DNA of 64,000 bases, from the NCBI GenBank assembly GCA_933822405.4, contig CAKOGP040002491.1, positions 1 to 64,000 on the forward strand, written 5' to 3'. The stretch comes from Cylindrotheca closterium (taxonomy: Eukaryota; Bacillariophyta; Bacillariophyceae; Bacillariales; Bacillariaceae). Position 1 is the stretch's first letter. Every line of letters begins with the position of its first letter. Below are positions 28,595 through 38,688 of this stretch, piece by piece. Both the position numbers and the translations under genes were made by a program. Below the pieces are notes generated by a model, which was not told where the DNA came from, ran no database searches, and saw only the letters and a program-made list of their open reading frames with translations.

Positions 28595-31486
28595 ATGAAA
28601 CAGTCACCGAGATCGCCGAAATCTCCGAGATCTCCAACCGGAAACGCAAATGGTGGGATTTTGAGCCGTCTAGAGAAACTTCGTGCAAAACACAAGGATG
28701 TCAAGAAATCCACTTCCGCAGAGCTCCTGAAGTCCAAGGAACGCCTAGCAAGGGAACGCATGGCGAAGTCGCAAGAATTGAATTGGTATTCTCAGAGGTT
28801 CAACGAATCTGGGAGAACTTTCTACATGGATACTTCTGATGGTGGTAGTCACACATCCAATAGCAATAGCTTTAGCAGCAAGGAAAAGATTGACACCAAG
28901 AAGTTGCCTCTAGAGAAGATCCGAGAACGACACAATGATATCAAGAAAACCACTGGCGCTGAGCTTGCAAGATCCAAGGAACGCCTAGCAAGGGAGAGGA
29001 TGGAACAGTCGCCAGTCACTAAGAAGTTGCCTCTGAAGAAGCTTCCAAACAGTCCTGCCAAACAAGCTACTGTCGCTCATCCAGCGAAATCGAAGGAACG
29101 CCTCGTTAGAGAGCGGATGGCACAGTCGCAAGATTTGAACTGGTATTCTCAAAGGTTTAATGAATCTGGGAGAAGTTTCTTTATGGATGCTTCTGATGGT
29201 CATGTTACAACATCCAGCAATAACAGAAAGCCAGTCGCTAAGCAGTTGCCTCTAGACAAGCTTCCAGAACACAAAAGTCCGACCAAACAAGCTACTATCA
29301 CTGATCAAGCGAAATCCAAGGAGGGTTTAGTAAGAGAGCGAATGGCACAGTCGCAAGGTTTGAACTGGTATTCTCAAAGGTTTAATGAATCGGGGAGAAC
29401 GTTCTTCATGGATGGTTCACATGCTGGTGGTGAAGAGGGCGATAGCAGTAGCAGCATGAAGGCAGTCGCTAAGAAAGTGCCTCTACATGTTGCCCTGAAA
29501 AAGGAAAATGAGAAGCTTCGACGAAAACTTGAAAAAACAGAATCCGATCGCAAGCTTCTCAAAAAGAGGGTTTCGAAAATCGTTGTTCCAACCCTTGGTA
29601 CAGAGAGGGTCATACTGAAGACAAAATTGGTGGAGACTAAAGCGCAATACTCCAATTTGAAAATCGAATTGAGTGAAACAAAGAATGAGCTGTCCGCAAA
29701 GGAAGCTTCGACTGTGGAGTTGATGGAGAAAATGAAACAAATGAAGGAAGCCTATGATACTCTTGCAAGACAGATGCAATCAAAAAGAGGAAGTTTTTCA
29801 ACGATTCCAGAGGTAGTGGATATAGAGGAATTACAAGCGGAAGTAAAGGATCTGAAGCATGAAAACAAGCGGTTACTATTCGAAAAAGAGGCATCGATGA
29901 GGCATGGTTTCAATGCAAGATTGGGGTCAATATCTGAGAATCATCTCAATGGGCCCCTATACAATGAGAACGAGACTGATCTGTCGACAACGACTGCGGA
30001 CCTAACAAATGCTGAAATGAAGGTTATGAAAGCTGGCGAAGAAATCAAAGATACTCAGGATGCCTTGGATCACGCACAGTCTCTCATCGAAAAGCTCAAG
30101 AGGGAAAAGCAGAATTTGGCGAAAAAGATGCATGACCAATTAGATAGAGGTCACAAGTCACATTTGGATTCTATGCCTAGATCAGCATTAGAGTCAAATC
30201 AGCGGCCAACGATAGACACCATTCAACGGCCAATACACAAAGGGATATCACCATCTAGAAAGAAAAAACGCGCGTTATCTATGGTGATGAACGATGCTGC
30301 GGTTGCCGCCAGAATTGGCAGAGATGCATCTGTCGGCTATGATCTCTCTGAAGTGGATCCCTCCGAGAGGAGCCTCCCGCAAGAGTTACCTGACAATTTC
30401 CCTGATGATGACGATAGCCTCCCGCAAGAGGCACTCGACAACTTCCCTGACAATGATGATGTTGACACGAAGATCCAGCCAGACCGAAGGAAGTGGAAAA
30501 GAACTGCAAGTACACTGAATCAGGATTTGCGAGTTTTGAATGCCCAAGATTTGAACATTATCAACCAGAGTTCTATCGTCTTGACTTCGCTCTTTCTCAT
30601 CTGTGGATTCCCATTGCTTGCCCTGACCTTGTCGGTTGGAAGCATTCTCATTTACGGATTCCAAAAAGATGAAACTGTACCATTTAACAAGGATTCCCAC
30701 AAATACTTCTTGATCAATTGTACTGGTGTTATCATGTCTTTTGGCTCCTGGTCATTTATGGCGCAGGCAACGGAGGGTCCATCTCGAACCCTGAATTTTG
30801 TCTTTGCTACTCTGGTAAGGGAGTTCTCAGGCTTTGTTTTGGCGTGGTTCATTTATATTGATTTTAAAAGTCTGGATGAACCCGAGGAGCTTGACATTGT
30901 CGAAGTAAAGGTGACGATTTTCGGAGGTCGTGATCTAGTGGCAAAAGACAAGAACTTCTTCGGTAAGGCGAAGTCGTCGGATCCTTATGTTCGGATTTAT
31001 CACGCAAGAAACTTCATTGGTAAGACTCAAGTCGTTTGGAAGACACTGAATCCAAGTTGGTCGAGGGCAAGCTTTACGATCATGGCTGTTCCCAGTGTGG
31101 TCGAAACTCACGATGAGGTGATATGTCATATCTATGATCATGATACTCTATCCGCGGACGACAGCATGGGAACAGTGATTGTTCCGATACCCCCAAACTT
31201 CAACGAAAAGGTGCGTAAGTGGTATGCCGTCACAAATGGATCGGGGGATAACTATTGCCGAAACGCCACGGGGCATTTGGATGTGGAAATTGTCGTTCTG
31301 CCTAGACTATCAAACGAGTTCAAAAGTCGACTAGGACAACGACGGGAAACCTTTCAGAAACCTATTGAGCTACTCGAAAAGAAGAGAACCGCCAGCCACG
31401 AAGGAGTTCAATCCCTTGGCGAAATTACGGCCGAAACCAAACAAGTTTCATCGTCTTCTCAGGAGGCAGTGGTGTTAAAAATATGA
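28595..31486 (+). CDS. Repeat/coiled-coil membrane protein with C-terminal C2 domain
   Basis: 963 residues, single exon. The basic N terminus has four copies of KSKERLARERM-type motifs, three of them followed by LNWYSQRFNESGRTFFMD-type peptides (nt about 28725-29415). Residues about 295-510 are coiled coil (long Lys/Glu heptads). Near 650-760 are hydrophobic segments: VLTSLFLICGFPLLALTLSV, FLINCTGVIMSFGSWSF and FSGFVLAWFIYIDF. A C2 domain follows (VKVTIFGGRDLVAKDKNFFG, SSDPYVRIYH, TLNPSWSRASF, IYDHDTLSADDSMG), with aspartates that could bind Ca2+. The design suggests a membrane tether or trafficking factor, like ferlin or synaptotagmin-type proteins, but no ortholog is recognised. Confidence 0.75.
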   Translation: MKQSPRSPKSPRSPTGNANGGILSRLEKLRAKHKDVKKSTSAELLKSKERLARERMAKSQELNWYSQRFNESGRTFYMDTSDGGSHTSNSNSFSSKEKIDTKKLPLEKIRERHNDIKKTTGAELARSKERLARERMEQSPVTKKLPLKKLPNSPAKQATVAHPAKSKERLVRERMAQSQDLNWYSQRFNESGRSFFMDASDGHVTTSSNNRKPVAKQLPLDKLPEHKSPTKQATITDQAKSKEGLVRERMAQSQGLNWYSQRFNESGRTFFMDGSHAGGEEGDSSSSMKAVAKKVPLHVALKKENEKLRRKLEKTESDRKLLKKRVSKIVVPTLGTERVILKTKLVETKAQYSNLKIELSETKNELSAKEASTVELMEKMKQMKEAYDTLARQMQSKRGSFSTIPEVVDIEELQAEVKDLKHENKRLLFEKEASMRHGFNARLGSISENHLNGPLYNENETDLSTTTADLTNAEMKVMKAGEEIKDTQDALDHAQSLIEKLKREKQNLAKKMHDQLDRGHKSHLDSMPRSALESNQRPTIDTIQRPIHKGISPSRKKKRALSMVMNDAAVAARIGRDASVGYDLSEVDPSERSLPQELPDNFPDDDDSLPQEALDNFPDNDDVDTKIQPDRRKWKRTASTLNQDLRVLNAQDLNIINQSSIVLTSLFLICGFPLLALTLSVGSILIYGFQKDETVPFNKDSHKYFLINCTGVIMSFGSWSFMAQATEGPSRTLNFVFATLVREFSGFVLAWFIYIDFKSLDEPEELDIVEVKVTIFGGRDLVAKDKNFFGKAKSSDPYVRIYHARNFIGKTQVVWKTLNPSWSRASFTIMAVPSVVETHDEVICHIYDHDTLSADDSMGTVIVPIPPNFNEKVRKWYAVTNGSGDNYCRNATGHLDVEIVVLPRLSNEFKSRLGQRRETFQKPIELLEKKRTASHEGVQSLGEITAETKQVSSSSQEAVVLKI

Positions 31487-32049
31487 TTGCTCTAAAGCCA
31501 GATGCTGTAGGGCTAAGCTGCAAAGGTTTTTAAAATCCTAAACATTACTGTAAACAACTGCGATTAAACTTTTCAAGCGTATACATTTCGTCTAGTTTCC
31601 GCCGGCATTTGTTGAAAAGGCAGAGGATGATGGAGATAATCAGCCAACCGCCGGTACGTGTGTGTACCGGCACAATACATTCGTGTACCGGTACCTTTAT
31701 CCTTGCCGGTACCTGGTATTAGGTGAAGGAATTCTTGTGGCCCGAACTAAAAAGTTGGAAATCTACTGTGGGTAGTTCGTACTGTATGGTACGTTAAACG
31801 ACCCCCACTCCAGTCACATGTTCTGGAAGATTTCGGAAAAACTGCTTGAAGTACGCGTCATGTTTAAGGTCGTTTGGCGAAGAATTCGTAAAGAAAGCCT
31901 TCTTCCTGCCTTTCGCAATTCACACCCATCACTTCTTCTTGACCAGACGTACTGTACTTCTGTCATCTACCAATTCGAGCTCATAATTTTTTTAAGTCCT
32001 TTGATTGATTGATCCATTCATTCACCCAATTCACATCCATTCTTACATC
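31487..32049. other. Intergenic region with GTACCGG inverted repeats
   Basis: Contains a stem-loop of GCCGGTAC/GTACCGGC at 31650-31671, TACCGGTA at 31686-31693 and GCCGGTACC at 31705-31713. A short open frame at 31818-32012 is unsupported. The 3' part is the promoter of the EF-hand-like gene. Confidence 0.45.
31650..31713. repeat. Cluster of CCGGTAC inverted repeats
   Basis: Four copies of CCGGTAC or GTACCGG within 64 bp. The first two form an 8-bp stem with a 6-bp loop; the third lies in the palindrome TACCGGTA. Confidence 0.7.
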
Positions 32050-32518
32050 ATGATCTTCGCAACCCCAAGCTATTCCCGCACATTGGCATCCCGAGTGCTA
32101 ATACAACGCACCGTTGGACTCCGAATGTTTTCGGGTGTCGATTGTGAGCCAGCGGAAAGATTCCGAATGGCTCTCATGTCCTATCGCCACGCCAAGTAAG
32201 TTATGAGTGATGTTTCAGTGGTGGTGTTCTGTTTGCGAAGACCCCTGCCATCAAGAACAATGACTAATGCATGTTTACCATATTTTTTTTAATCACAGCT
32301 ATTCCAGGGAGACCCCCGCCCGATTCAAGAAGGAAATCCTCCGACCCTATGTTGGAGAGAATGGCGCTCTGCAGATTGAAGACATCAATTTGCTGTTGAA
32401 AAACATCGGGCATGAACAAGACTGCCTATCAGAAAAGGAGCAAATCGAATTCTTGGCAGCCGCCGGATCGACGAATGGTTCCATCCAAGTTTCCAAAATG
32501 ATGGAACTCGTCGAATAG
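32050..32518 (+). CDS. Small EF-hand-like protein, probably organelle-targeted, two exons
   Basis: Exons 32050-32195 and 32299-32518, GT-AG intron of 103 bp, 121 residues. The N terminus (MIFATPSYSRTLASRVLIQR) is basic and hydroxylated, consistent with a mitochondrial presequence. The rest is helical and follows an EF-hand-like layout (RFKKEILRPYVGENGALQIE, LLLKNIGHEQDCLSEKEQIE, AAAGSTNGSIQVSKMMEL), but the loop positions that should hold Asp/Glu ligands are mostly replaced (A, S, N; no Glu at position 12), so Ca2+ binding is doubtful. Confidence 0.65.
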
Positions 32519-33214
32519 ATTGTGCTCTTATGAGTCACGGGCCTGGATCGTAGCGGGCTCTTAGGCTCATTCGCCCTTCTTTGAAAAGCTAGCACTGCCA
32601 TGCCTACATAGCACAGCACTTTGCGAACAAGCTTTGGTTGATTGATTCCCACATGGAGGATTCATGAATAAAATGAATGGATCGTTCATTCCGTATGTCA
32701 CTACACAACACAAAATCATCGTCCATATCTACACATTTCATAAAATAGACGTCCTACTACTTTTAATCCATCATGCATGGGAGCCTTGATTGGTGCACGT
32801 CTGGTTTCAACATCACAACTTGCATTGCACAGTTTCCAATTTTGTGCTCGCAAGAGCATAATTTAAATTTTTTTTTAAATTCAACATTGTGGTGCAAGCT
32901 CCGCTATTCCTTAGTTGCACTGCAAACCAACAAGATACCTTTTACTATACTACCGGTATACTATCATCAAGACAACCCATCCTCTCCGTTGGGGATAATT
33001 ACTTTCCATTTCAATGACAAAAGGGGGAGATTAGAATCTAGGATCCAATAATATCGTACTTTACGAACATACCGGTACACGTGTACCGGCAACAACAAAA
33101 TATTTGAAAACAGTTTCGAAATTTGTCCGTGGGACGAAAACAAACAAACTACAGTCAGTGTAGTACAGTGCTGTCCTGGAACTCTACAAGCTCGTGTGAT
33201 AGCAACGGTTCACC
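32519..33214. promoter_or_regulatory. Intergenic region with TACCGGTA palindromes, upstream of the rhomboid-like gene
   Basis: TACCGGTA at 32952-32959 and 33070-33077; the latter lies in the perfect 18-bp palindrome CCGGTACACGTGTACCGG (33072-33089), centred on a CACGTG E-box and about 125 bp before the next start codon. No gene is seen. Confidence 0.45.
33072..33089. promoter_or_regulatory. Perfect 18-bp palindrome containing CACGTG
   Basis: CCGGTACAC directly followed by its reverse complement GTGTACCGG. The core CACGTG is the standard bHLH/bZIP (G-box) target; binding here is inference. Confidence 0.45.
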
Positions 33215-34363
33215 ATGATGCACAGTGGCATTGAATACGGGAATGCAAATGACTCTAGCACCACGGAGACGAGTTCAGTGCGAATGTTCTCACCGGCACA
33301 TGGACGACGAACCTCGCTCCATCCTTCCACACCTGATCATTCAGCAGAAAAGGATGAAAAGTTGCCTCGACTCCACGACACCTCGTGGATTGGAGCCAGA
33401 GTTTCGCCTATTCCAAGTTATGATGATGACGAAGAAAATGATCAAGTCACTGCCCGGTACAAACGAGCATTGAATGAGTCTACTGCCGCCTTTGTCAGTC
33501 CAGAAGCGAACGAATCCACGTCTCTTTTGCGACAGTTGCGTGATCCATCAGAACGACGAAATATAAGGTTGCATTTACATCCTCTTTGGGATCCAAATCA
33601 AGACTCGCTGCTTTTGGAGCAAAAGAAAATAGCTAGAACGTCTCCAAGCTATCGATTAGGGAAAGTAGTTGTATTTTCTACTGGCATATTCTTGGGACTG
33701 ATTGGTTTGCATGATGCCTATCTTTGGTACTTGTCTGTGCGAAAGGGAAAAGAACTGACGTATCCAGTGACCTGGACCTTACCTTGGTTGGCTCCGTCCA
33801 GTAGAACACTTCTGCGTTTTGGGGCATACTCTCCGCAGCTAGTTGTTCAAAATGGAGAGTTTTGGAGAGTTGTCATTTCATGGTTTGCCGCGACATCCTT
33901 TCTGGATTGGATGACGATAGCATGGGGATGGTATTGCGTACGATTCTTTTCTACTGGAATGGTTGTGCTACCGCTATACATCGCTTGCTGTCTGACAGGA
34001 CAACTTTGGATGGCAGCCTTTGATACTGAAGGAGTGTCAGGAACCGCATCTTGGGGTACATCAGGGATACTTTGTGCCGTTGGGGTGGCGCGACCAGATC
34101 GAAGATTTATCTTGTTCTTGTCTGTCATTGTTGCAGTCGTTGCAAGTGCTATTCAACCATCTAGCTCGGTCTATGGTGAAATTGGCGGTAGTTTTTTTGG
34201 CTGGGCATTCAACTCAGTTGGGTTGGCGCTTTCCAAATTTCAAGAACCAAGGAAGGATGATGATGAAAAGGAGAAAGAACTAAACTTCTTCGCAGCAGCT
34301 GTCCTGGTCGGATTGTGGATCGTGCCAATCGCATACGTCCTACATGTAACAGCAGATCAATAA
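33215..34363 (+). CDS. Rhomboid-like membrane protein, predicted pseudoprotease
   Basis: 382 residues, single exon. A 145-residue polar N terminus precedes about seven membrane segments. Rhomboid marks are LLRFGAYSPQLVVQNGEFWR (the fold's GA..P and GEFWR motif), followed by TM2 without the usual His/Asn, and WGTSGILCAVG with the nucleophile serine motif (S283). In the last core helix the catalytic histidine of the family (HLGG) is replaced by glutamate (E322 in YGEIGGSFFGWAF). With Ser present but His absent it should be proteolytically inactive, like iRhoms and derlins that bind clients for trafficking or degradation; that role is inference. Convergent with the FHA-PP2C gene (115 bp). Confidence 0.7.
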   Translation: MMHSGIEYGNANDSSTTETSSVRMFSPAHGRRTSLHPSTPDHSAEKDEKLPRLHDTSWIGARVSPIPSYDDDEENDQVTARYKRALNESTAAFVSPEANESTSLLRQLRDPSERRNIRLHLHPLWDPNQDSLLLEQKKIARTSPSYRLGKVVVFSTGIFLGLIGLHDAYLWYLSVRKGKELTYPVTWTLPWLAPSSRTLLRFGAYSPQLVVQNGEFWRVVISWFAATSFLDWMTIAWGWYCVRFFSTGMVVLPLYIACCLTGQLWMAAFDTEGVSGTASWGTSGILCAVGVARPDRRFILFLSVIVAVVASAIQPSSSVYGEIGGSFFGWAFNSVGLALSKFQEPRKDDDEKEKELNFFAAAVLVGLWIVPIAYVLHVTADQ

Positions 34364-34478
34364 GCAAGAAATGTAATTCGATGCTTTTGAAGCATCGTTA
34401 TCATTCAAGCACAAAGAGAAGTAGCATTGAAACAAAACAAAGAAAGAAGAAACAAGAGTGTTTAACCAAGCTTATCTA

Positions 34479-36635
34479 TTAAAGTTCCCAGAACGGTCTG
34501 AGGACGATAATTAGAATACTAACATTGTCACGACTTCTTCGCACACGAATAGCTTGATCACTCAAAATTCTTGCAACTTCAGCTGGTTCACCTCTGTGGG
34601 CTATCAGCTCTTGCCGTGCAAGGGCAATGGCGTCTTGTGATCTGAATACATCAAAGAGACCATCACATGCAAGAAGAAGGAATTCGTCATTATGGCTTAG
34701 AACCTAGAAAAAGAAAAAAAGATGTTAGCAAAAGGGAAAGTGCAAAGTACCCAATACTGTACAAAATTTTCGACACCAGCACAAACTTACCATCGATGCA
34801 ATCTCTGGTTCTGCACTGACAAGAGGAGCAGTCAAGTCCTTTGCTTGGTCATTTTCATGGAGTCCGCGGGTGAGTTCATCCGCTTCGTCTTCCAGCATTG
34901 CTTTAATTCCCATTTTGAAAGATTTGTCACCAAAGGCACGCGTAATGGCTAGTTCACCCATTACACGCTTGTGTAGAATGAATCCACCAGCTGCCCTAAC
35001 TCGGGCAGCTTCATCCGGTCTGCTGGGTTTGTGATCACTCGTTAGTTCCACGCATTGTCCACCACCTCGACACAAGACCACCCGACTGTCACCAACGTTG
35101 GCTGCAAACAGCCGCCTTCCAAGTAAAACCACTGTAGCCGCTGTGGAACCACTTTGTGGTGCCGTTTTCGGCGTAATGAATTCCTTATCGGTTTTGAGGT
35201 AAGCCCCCTTCAAGATCTTGCGCATCAATTCCGACGCTGCGTCCTCCGATTGTTCTCCTCTAGCTGACGTTCGACTGGTTTCGATTGCTGCTCGAAGTGG
35301 TTCTCGTTCTGCATACATGGCCACTCGGATGTGGTGTGGAAGAGCATCTACAAGATAGTTGGAACATTCGTCTCCACCGTGACCATCGAAAACAGCTGCA
35401 AAAGAAGTCATCGCCAGCTCTTGCAGTTGATCCTTTGGCTCATTCTTGTAATATCCATGTCTTGGTTCGTACATTAGATTCTGAATGACTGTGGTTCTGT
35501 CTTCCATTGTTGGTCGAGCCCCAATGGCTTCTGATATACCAAAATCATATCGATTCACAGAAAATCCAGTTCTTCCAACAATGAATTCGTCGCCAATAGT
35601 AAGTGCTCCCATTCCTTTGAATCCATATGGACCAATCAGTCTCATGTACGATCCATTCTATTTATTGAAAAAGGAAGAATCAGATATGATGAGACAACCA
35701 AAACTTTCAAACTTGGACAGAATCAATCTGCGTATCACTTCATCTGAAACTAAACTCACCGTACTCTCTAAATCTACAAGGACGAAAACACCGGGACCTT
35801 TGGCACGGCCTTGTTTTCGGCTTGGAACATGTAACACTGCCCCATGTCGGCGACTCAATTCTCTGTCCATGATACATAGATCAGCTTCGTGTGCCCGACC
35901 AAAAACAAAGGGACACCGAGTGGCATAAATGTCAATGAGCTTTCCTCGCATTGGCCCCTTCGAGCAGTGAACTGTGATTTTTTGCTTGGCATCATTAATG
36001 TCTTCTACATTGAAGACAGAATTTCCAGCTGCAAATGAAGCTCCCTTCACCAACACCCAACGATCTGCATCCAGTGTCAGCATTTGAGCTTCCCTTGAAG
36101 GGCCTTCTGGGCCGCTCTTCCCTGAAAAAACTTTTGCTTTTCCTACTCGAATGGCTGCATCTCCTCTATCTCCCCGAATGTGCCACCCAGTGGTCATGGA
36201 AGCTCTGAGTGCATAGCTGGTTGCTTGGTCTCCGTCCACGTCCGCTAGTCGCGACAGAACACCAGCAGCTGGGCCAGTCATTGAATCGTCCATTCGCCTG
36301 CAAATATCATCTGGCGAATGCGAGGACGGTCCTCCATTTCCAATTGTTGTTTGCCGTCCGTATAGAGTCCAGAAGGCAGTTGCCGGTTCTGGTTTCCCTT
36401 CATCCTCGTCTTCGGACGTTGTGAATTTGAGGCATATTCGGTACAGTGATCGAGTGTAAACTTCTTTTACCGAAGCGAATTGTCTGCCTCCTCTCGTCCA
36501 CGCATCATTGTCTGTGCCAGGAGCGCTTTGAGCAGGTGCTGTGCCATTGGCTGATTGAGTTCCTCCACCTCCAGTGACAAAACTCAATAACGTGGAAGAT
36601 CCACCCGTGTTTGAATAATCAGGGACTGTCGCCAT
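34479..36635 (-). CDS. FHA-PP2C protein phosphatase, three exons
   Basis: Exons 36635-35760, 35657-34791 and 34703-34479 (introns 102 and 87 bp, GT-AG, both phase 0) give 655 residues. The N-terminal 230 residues are unassigned. An FHA phosphothreonine-binding domain spans about 230-325: GR at 246-247, SRRH at 261-264, and STNG at 291-294, the last motif completed only across the first intron. A PP2C catalytic domain follows, with ARPTMED (343-345), FDGHGG (D383), AANVGDSRVVL, TSDHKPSRPDE, LLACDG (D595) and SRDN (D640), the metal-binding aspartates of PPM phosphatases. The FHA would bring the phosphatase to phosphorylated partners, as in plant KAPP. Two separate open frames without this splice would each be incomplete. 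Confidence 0.9.
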
Positions 36636-37929
36636 CTATACAATTCGTTTTGGCTGTTGCTGGGTTGGCAAACAACTCTTCAATCTTTCTATAGTGTGTG
36701 TGCACGTGTATTTATTATTTCAAAAAACAAAGAAGCCAAAATCCTTGCTTTTTTCTTGCTGCTGTTGCTATTTCTGCTGTTGCTGTGGTTGTCGTTTTCG
36801 TAAATTCCCTTGTGCTATAAAAACGAATGTGTGTGATGAAAACAATACGTTAGAAATGACTGCAGGAACGTATTTCTCGGAAGATGTGTTTTGGTTCATA
36901 CTTGCAAAATTGGGGAAACATGCGATTTGCGCAGCTTTCCGTACTCACTCTACGTAATTCGAAATTTCGACTTTCAAATCCAATATCGCAATGACACGCT
37001 GAATCCGGGAGTTTCGAACAATACGTCTTTCTTCCAAAAAATTCCACAACGTCACTGCAGTTCTAAATCCCCAATGCAAGCAGGATTGTTGACTACTTTG
37101 TTGTTTTGACAATTGAAGCCTCCCTCGTTCGGTCAACAACAAGGCTTGTTCGATTTCCGAACGGTTGCCTTCTTCAAGTCCAAACAGCGAAACTCTCATC
37201 CACGTATCAATCTACACCGGTGCTCTACTACAAACGGACTGCGTGCCAATCCAAGCGCCCGCCGAGATGTAGCATATGCGGCTGGCTTTTTTGATTCGTA
37301 AATGTCGTAGGAGGACACAAGTGCGACTCATCTTGGGTCTTGGGTTGAGTCGTCGATTGATTTGATTGGAATGACTGCAACCATTTGAGAAGAGTATGGT
37401 ACGAATTGAGAATAATGGTAGTAGTATCAAGTGATAAGAGCAATGACCTAAAATATATACAATGAGAGATAACCTCCAACATGGATTCACTAGTAATGAA
37501 AATGGATATGATAACAGCCATCTCTTGAAGAGCTTTCAACAGACAATGGGAGGTGATTTGACGGTACTTCTTGACAGCAGGATAGAACTTGGCAAGATAA
37601 TAGTACTATCCTACTCTTGCATATCGGTGGTAGGTAAAACTCTTCAGCCCTGGCACGAAAACTGTAAACCAATTCTCCTAGGCCGTTGATACCTAACTAA
37701 TATTGGAACACCCACCATGTCTATGCAACCAATCTATGCTGTAGCTCATTCAAAAATCTATGATAATACAATATTCCAGCTGGACCTGGGTGAAACGCAC
37801 ATTAAGTATTTGATACGTCTACCCAGTTGTATGCAATCATGAGTTCTTTTTCTCGTTCACACTATCAATTGTTCTCGCAAAAAAGATTTGAACCACGATA
37901 TCTTTCTTCACCTACAATATGCTCTCCAT
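36636..37929. other. Long intergenic region, one weak small ORF
   Basis: About 1.3 kb between the FHA-PP2C start and the Mic10 stop. A minus-strand frame at 36945-37199 (about 84 codons, ending near a GTGAGT donor) has an amphipathic composition (TLWNFLEERRIVRNSRIQRV) but no homolog I can name. A plus-strand frame at about 36856-36955 has no support either. No RNA gene was recognised. Confidence 0.35.
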
Positions 37930-38199
37930 TTACTTGGTAGCAGAAGATACCAACTCGTCAATGGAAATGGAGCACTTGGTCCAGGCGGATCCGCCTCCAG
38001 CACCAGCGCCAAATCCTGCCAATACTTTGCGCATCGACGAGCCTCCTCCTCGTGATAGGACGACTCCTGCCATACCACCCAGCACAAGGCCCACTGTAGC
38101 GCGGACTGCAACCTCTTGGAATCCTTCTTGCATCTTTACAGAGACAGCGTCGGCAGAGGAAGGCATGGGTGTGTTGGTAGCTTCTTGAGATTCCGACAT
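37930..38199 (-). CDS. MIC10: MICOS complex subunit Mic10
   Basis: 89 residues. Mic10 bends the inner mitochondrial membrane at crista junctions and oligomerises through glycine-rich helix motifs. Here two short hydrophobic segments carry them: ATVGLVLGGMAGVVLS (residues 34-49) and LAGFGAGAGGGSAW (60-73), separated by a basic turn (RGGGSSMRK). This GxxxG arrangement and length are diagnostic. No presequence is expected, and none is seen. The ATG at 38197-38199 is the only reasonable start. Confidence 0.82.
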   Translation of the reverse strand: MSESQEATNTPMPSSADAVSVKMQEGFQEVAVRATVGLVLGGMAGVVLSRGGGSSMRKVLAGFGAGAGGGSAWTKCSISIDELVSSATK

Positions 38200-38688
38200 C
38201 TAATGATCGGAATGGTGCGGTTGAAAGCGTTTATGGGTGAGCAGAAAAACATGTAAGAGCCTTGTTTCGTGTTTCTTCTAGTGAATGGCCTAGTCAATCG
38301 TTTACCTTGTGTATAGTATTTGTTTTGCAGAGCGTTTGGTAGAGTGAACGTTGATGGTTGCAATCTTAGTACGTAGGGTACAGTTGCTGATTTTCGTTTG
38401 TTGCTTTGCCAGTGATGCGACTTGTTCGACTAAAAAAGTGACAACATCAACCTCAATAAGACACATAAGTGTTGTGGAAGATGCATCGCAAGAGGCAAAT
38501 TCCTGTTGACGCAGCAATAAATCTTACAGTTATCATGAGATAGAGTGCTCATTGTCTTTGTTGGCAGCACGTCCCCTTTACTCTCCTGTCATCTCTCAAA
38601 CGATGAATATCCTGCTTCAAAAGAGATTGGTTGTTGGCAGTATCCTTCAACTAGCAATTGCTTGCATTCAATTTCTAGTTTCAGAGTG
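38200..38688. promoter_or_regulatory. Divergent region between Mic10 and the PC-esterase-like gene
   Basis: Contains the Mic10 promoter. On the plus strand the frame of the next gene is open from 38545 without ATG; a missing upstream exon with the secretory signal could lie here, but I cannot identify it. Confidence 0.35.

Noticed and set aside
35658..36635. Stand-alone FHA protein ending in an intron sequence
   Set aside because: The open frame runs into a GT-AG intron; the FHA motif is completed in the next exon and belongs to the PP2C protein.
36945..37199. Minus-strand ORF that reads like an amphipathic helix and ends at a donor-like GTGAGT
   Set aside because: No homolog recognised, and the likely downstream exon stops at once; too weak to call.
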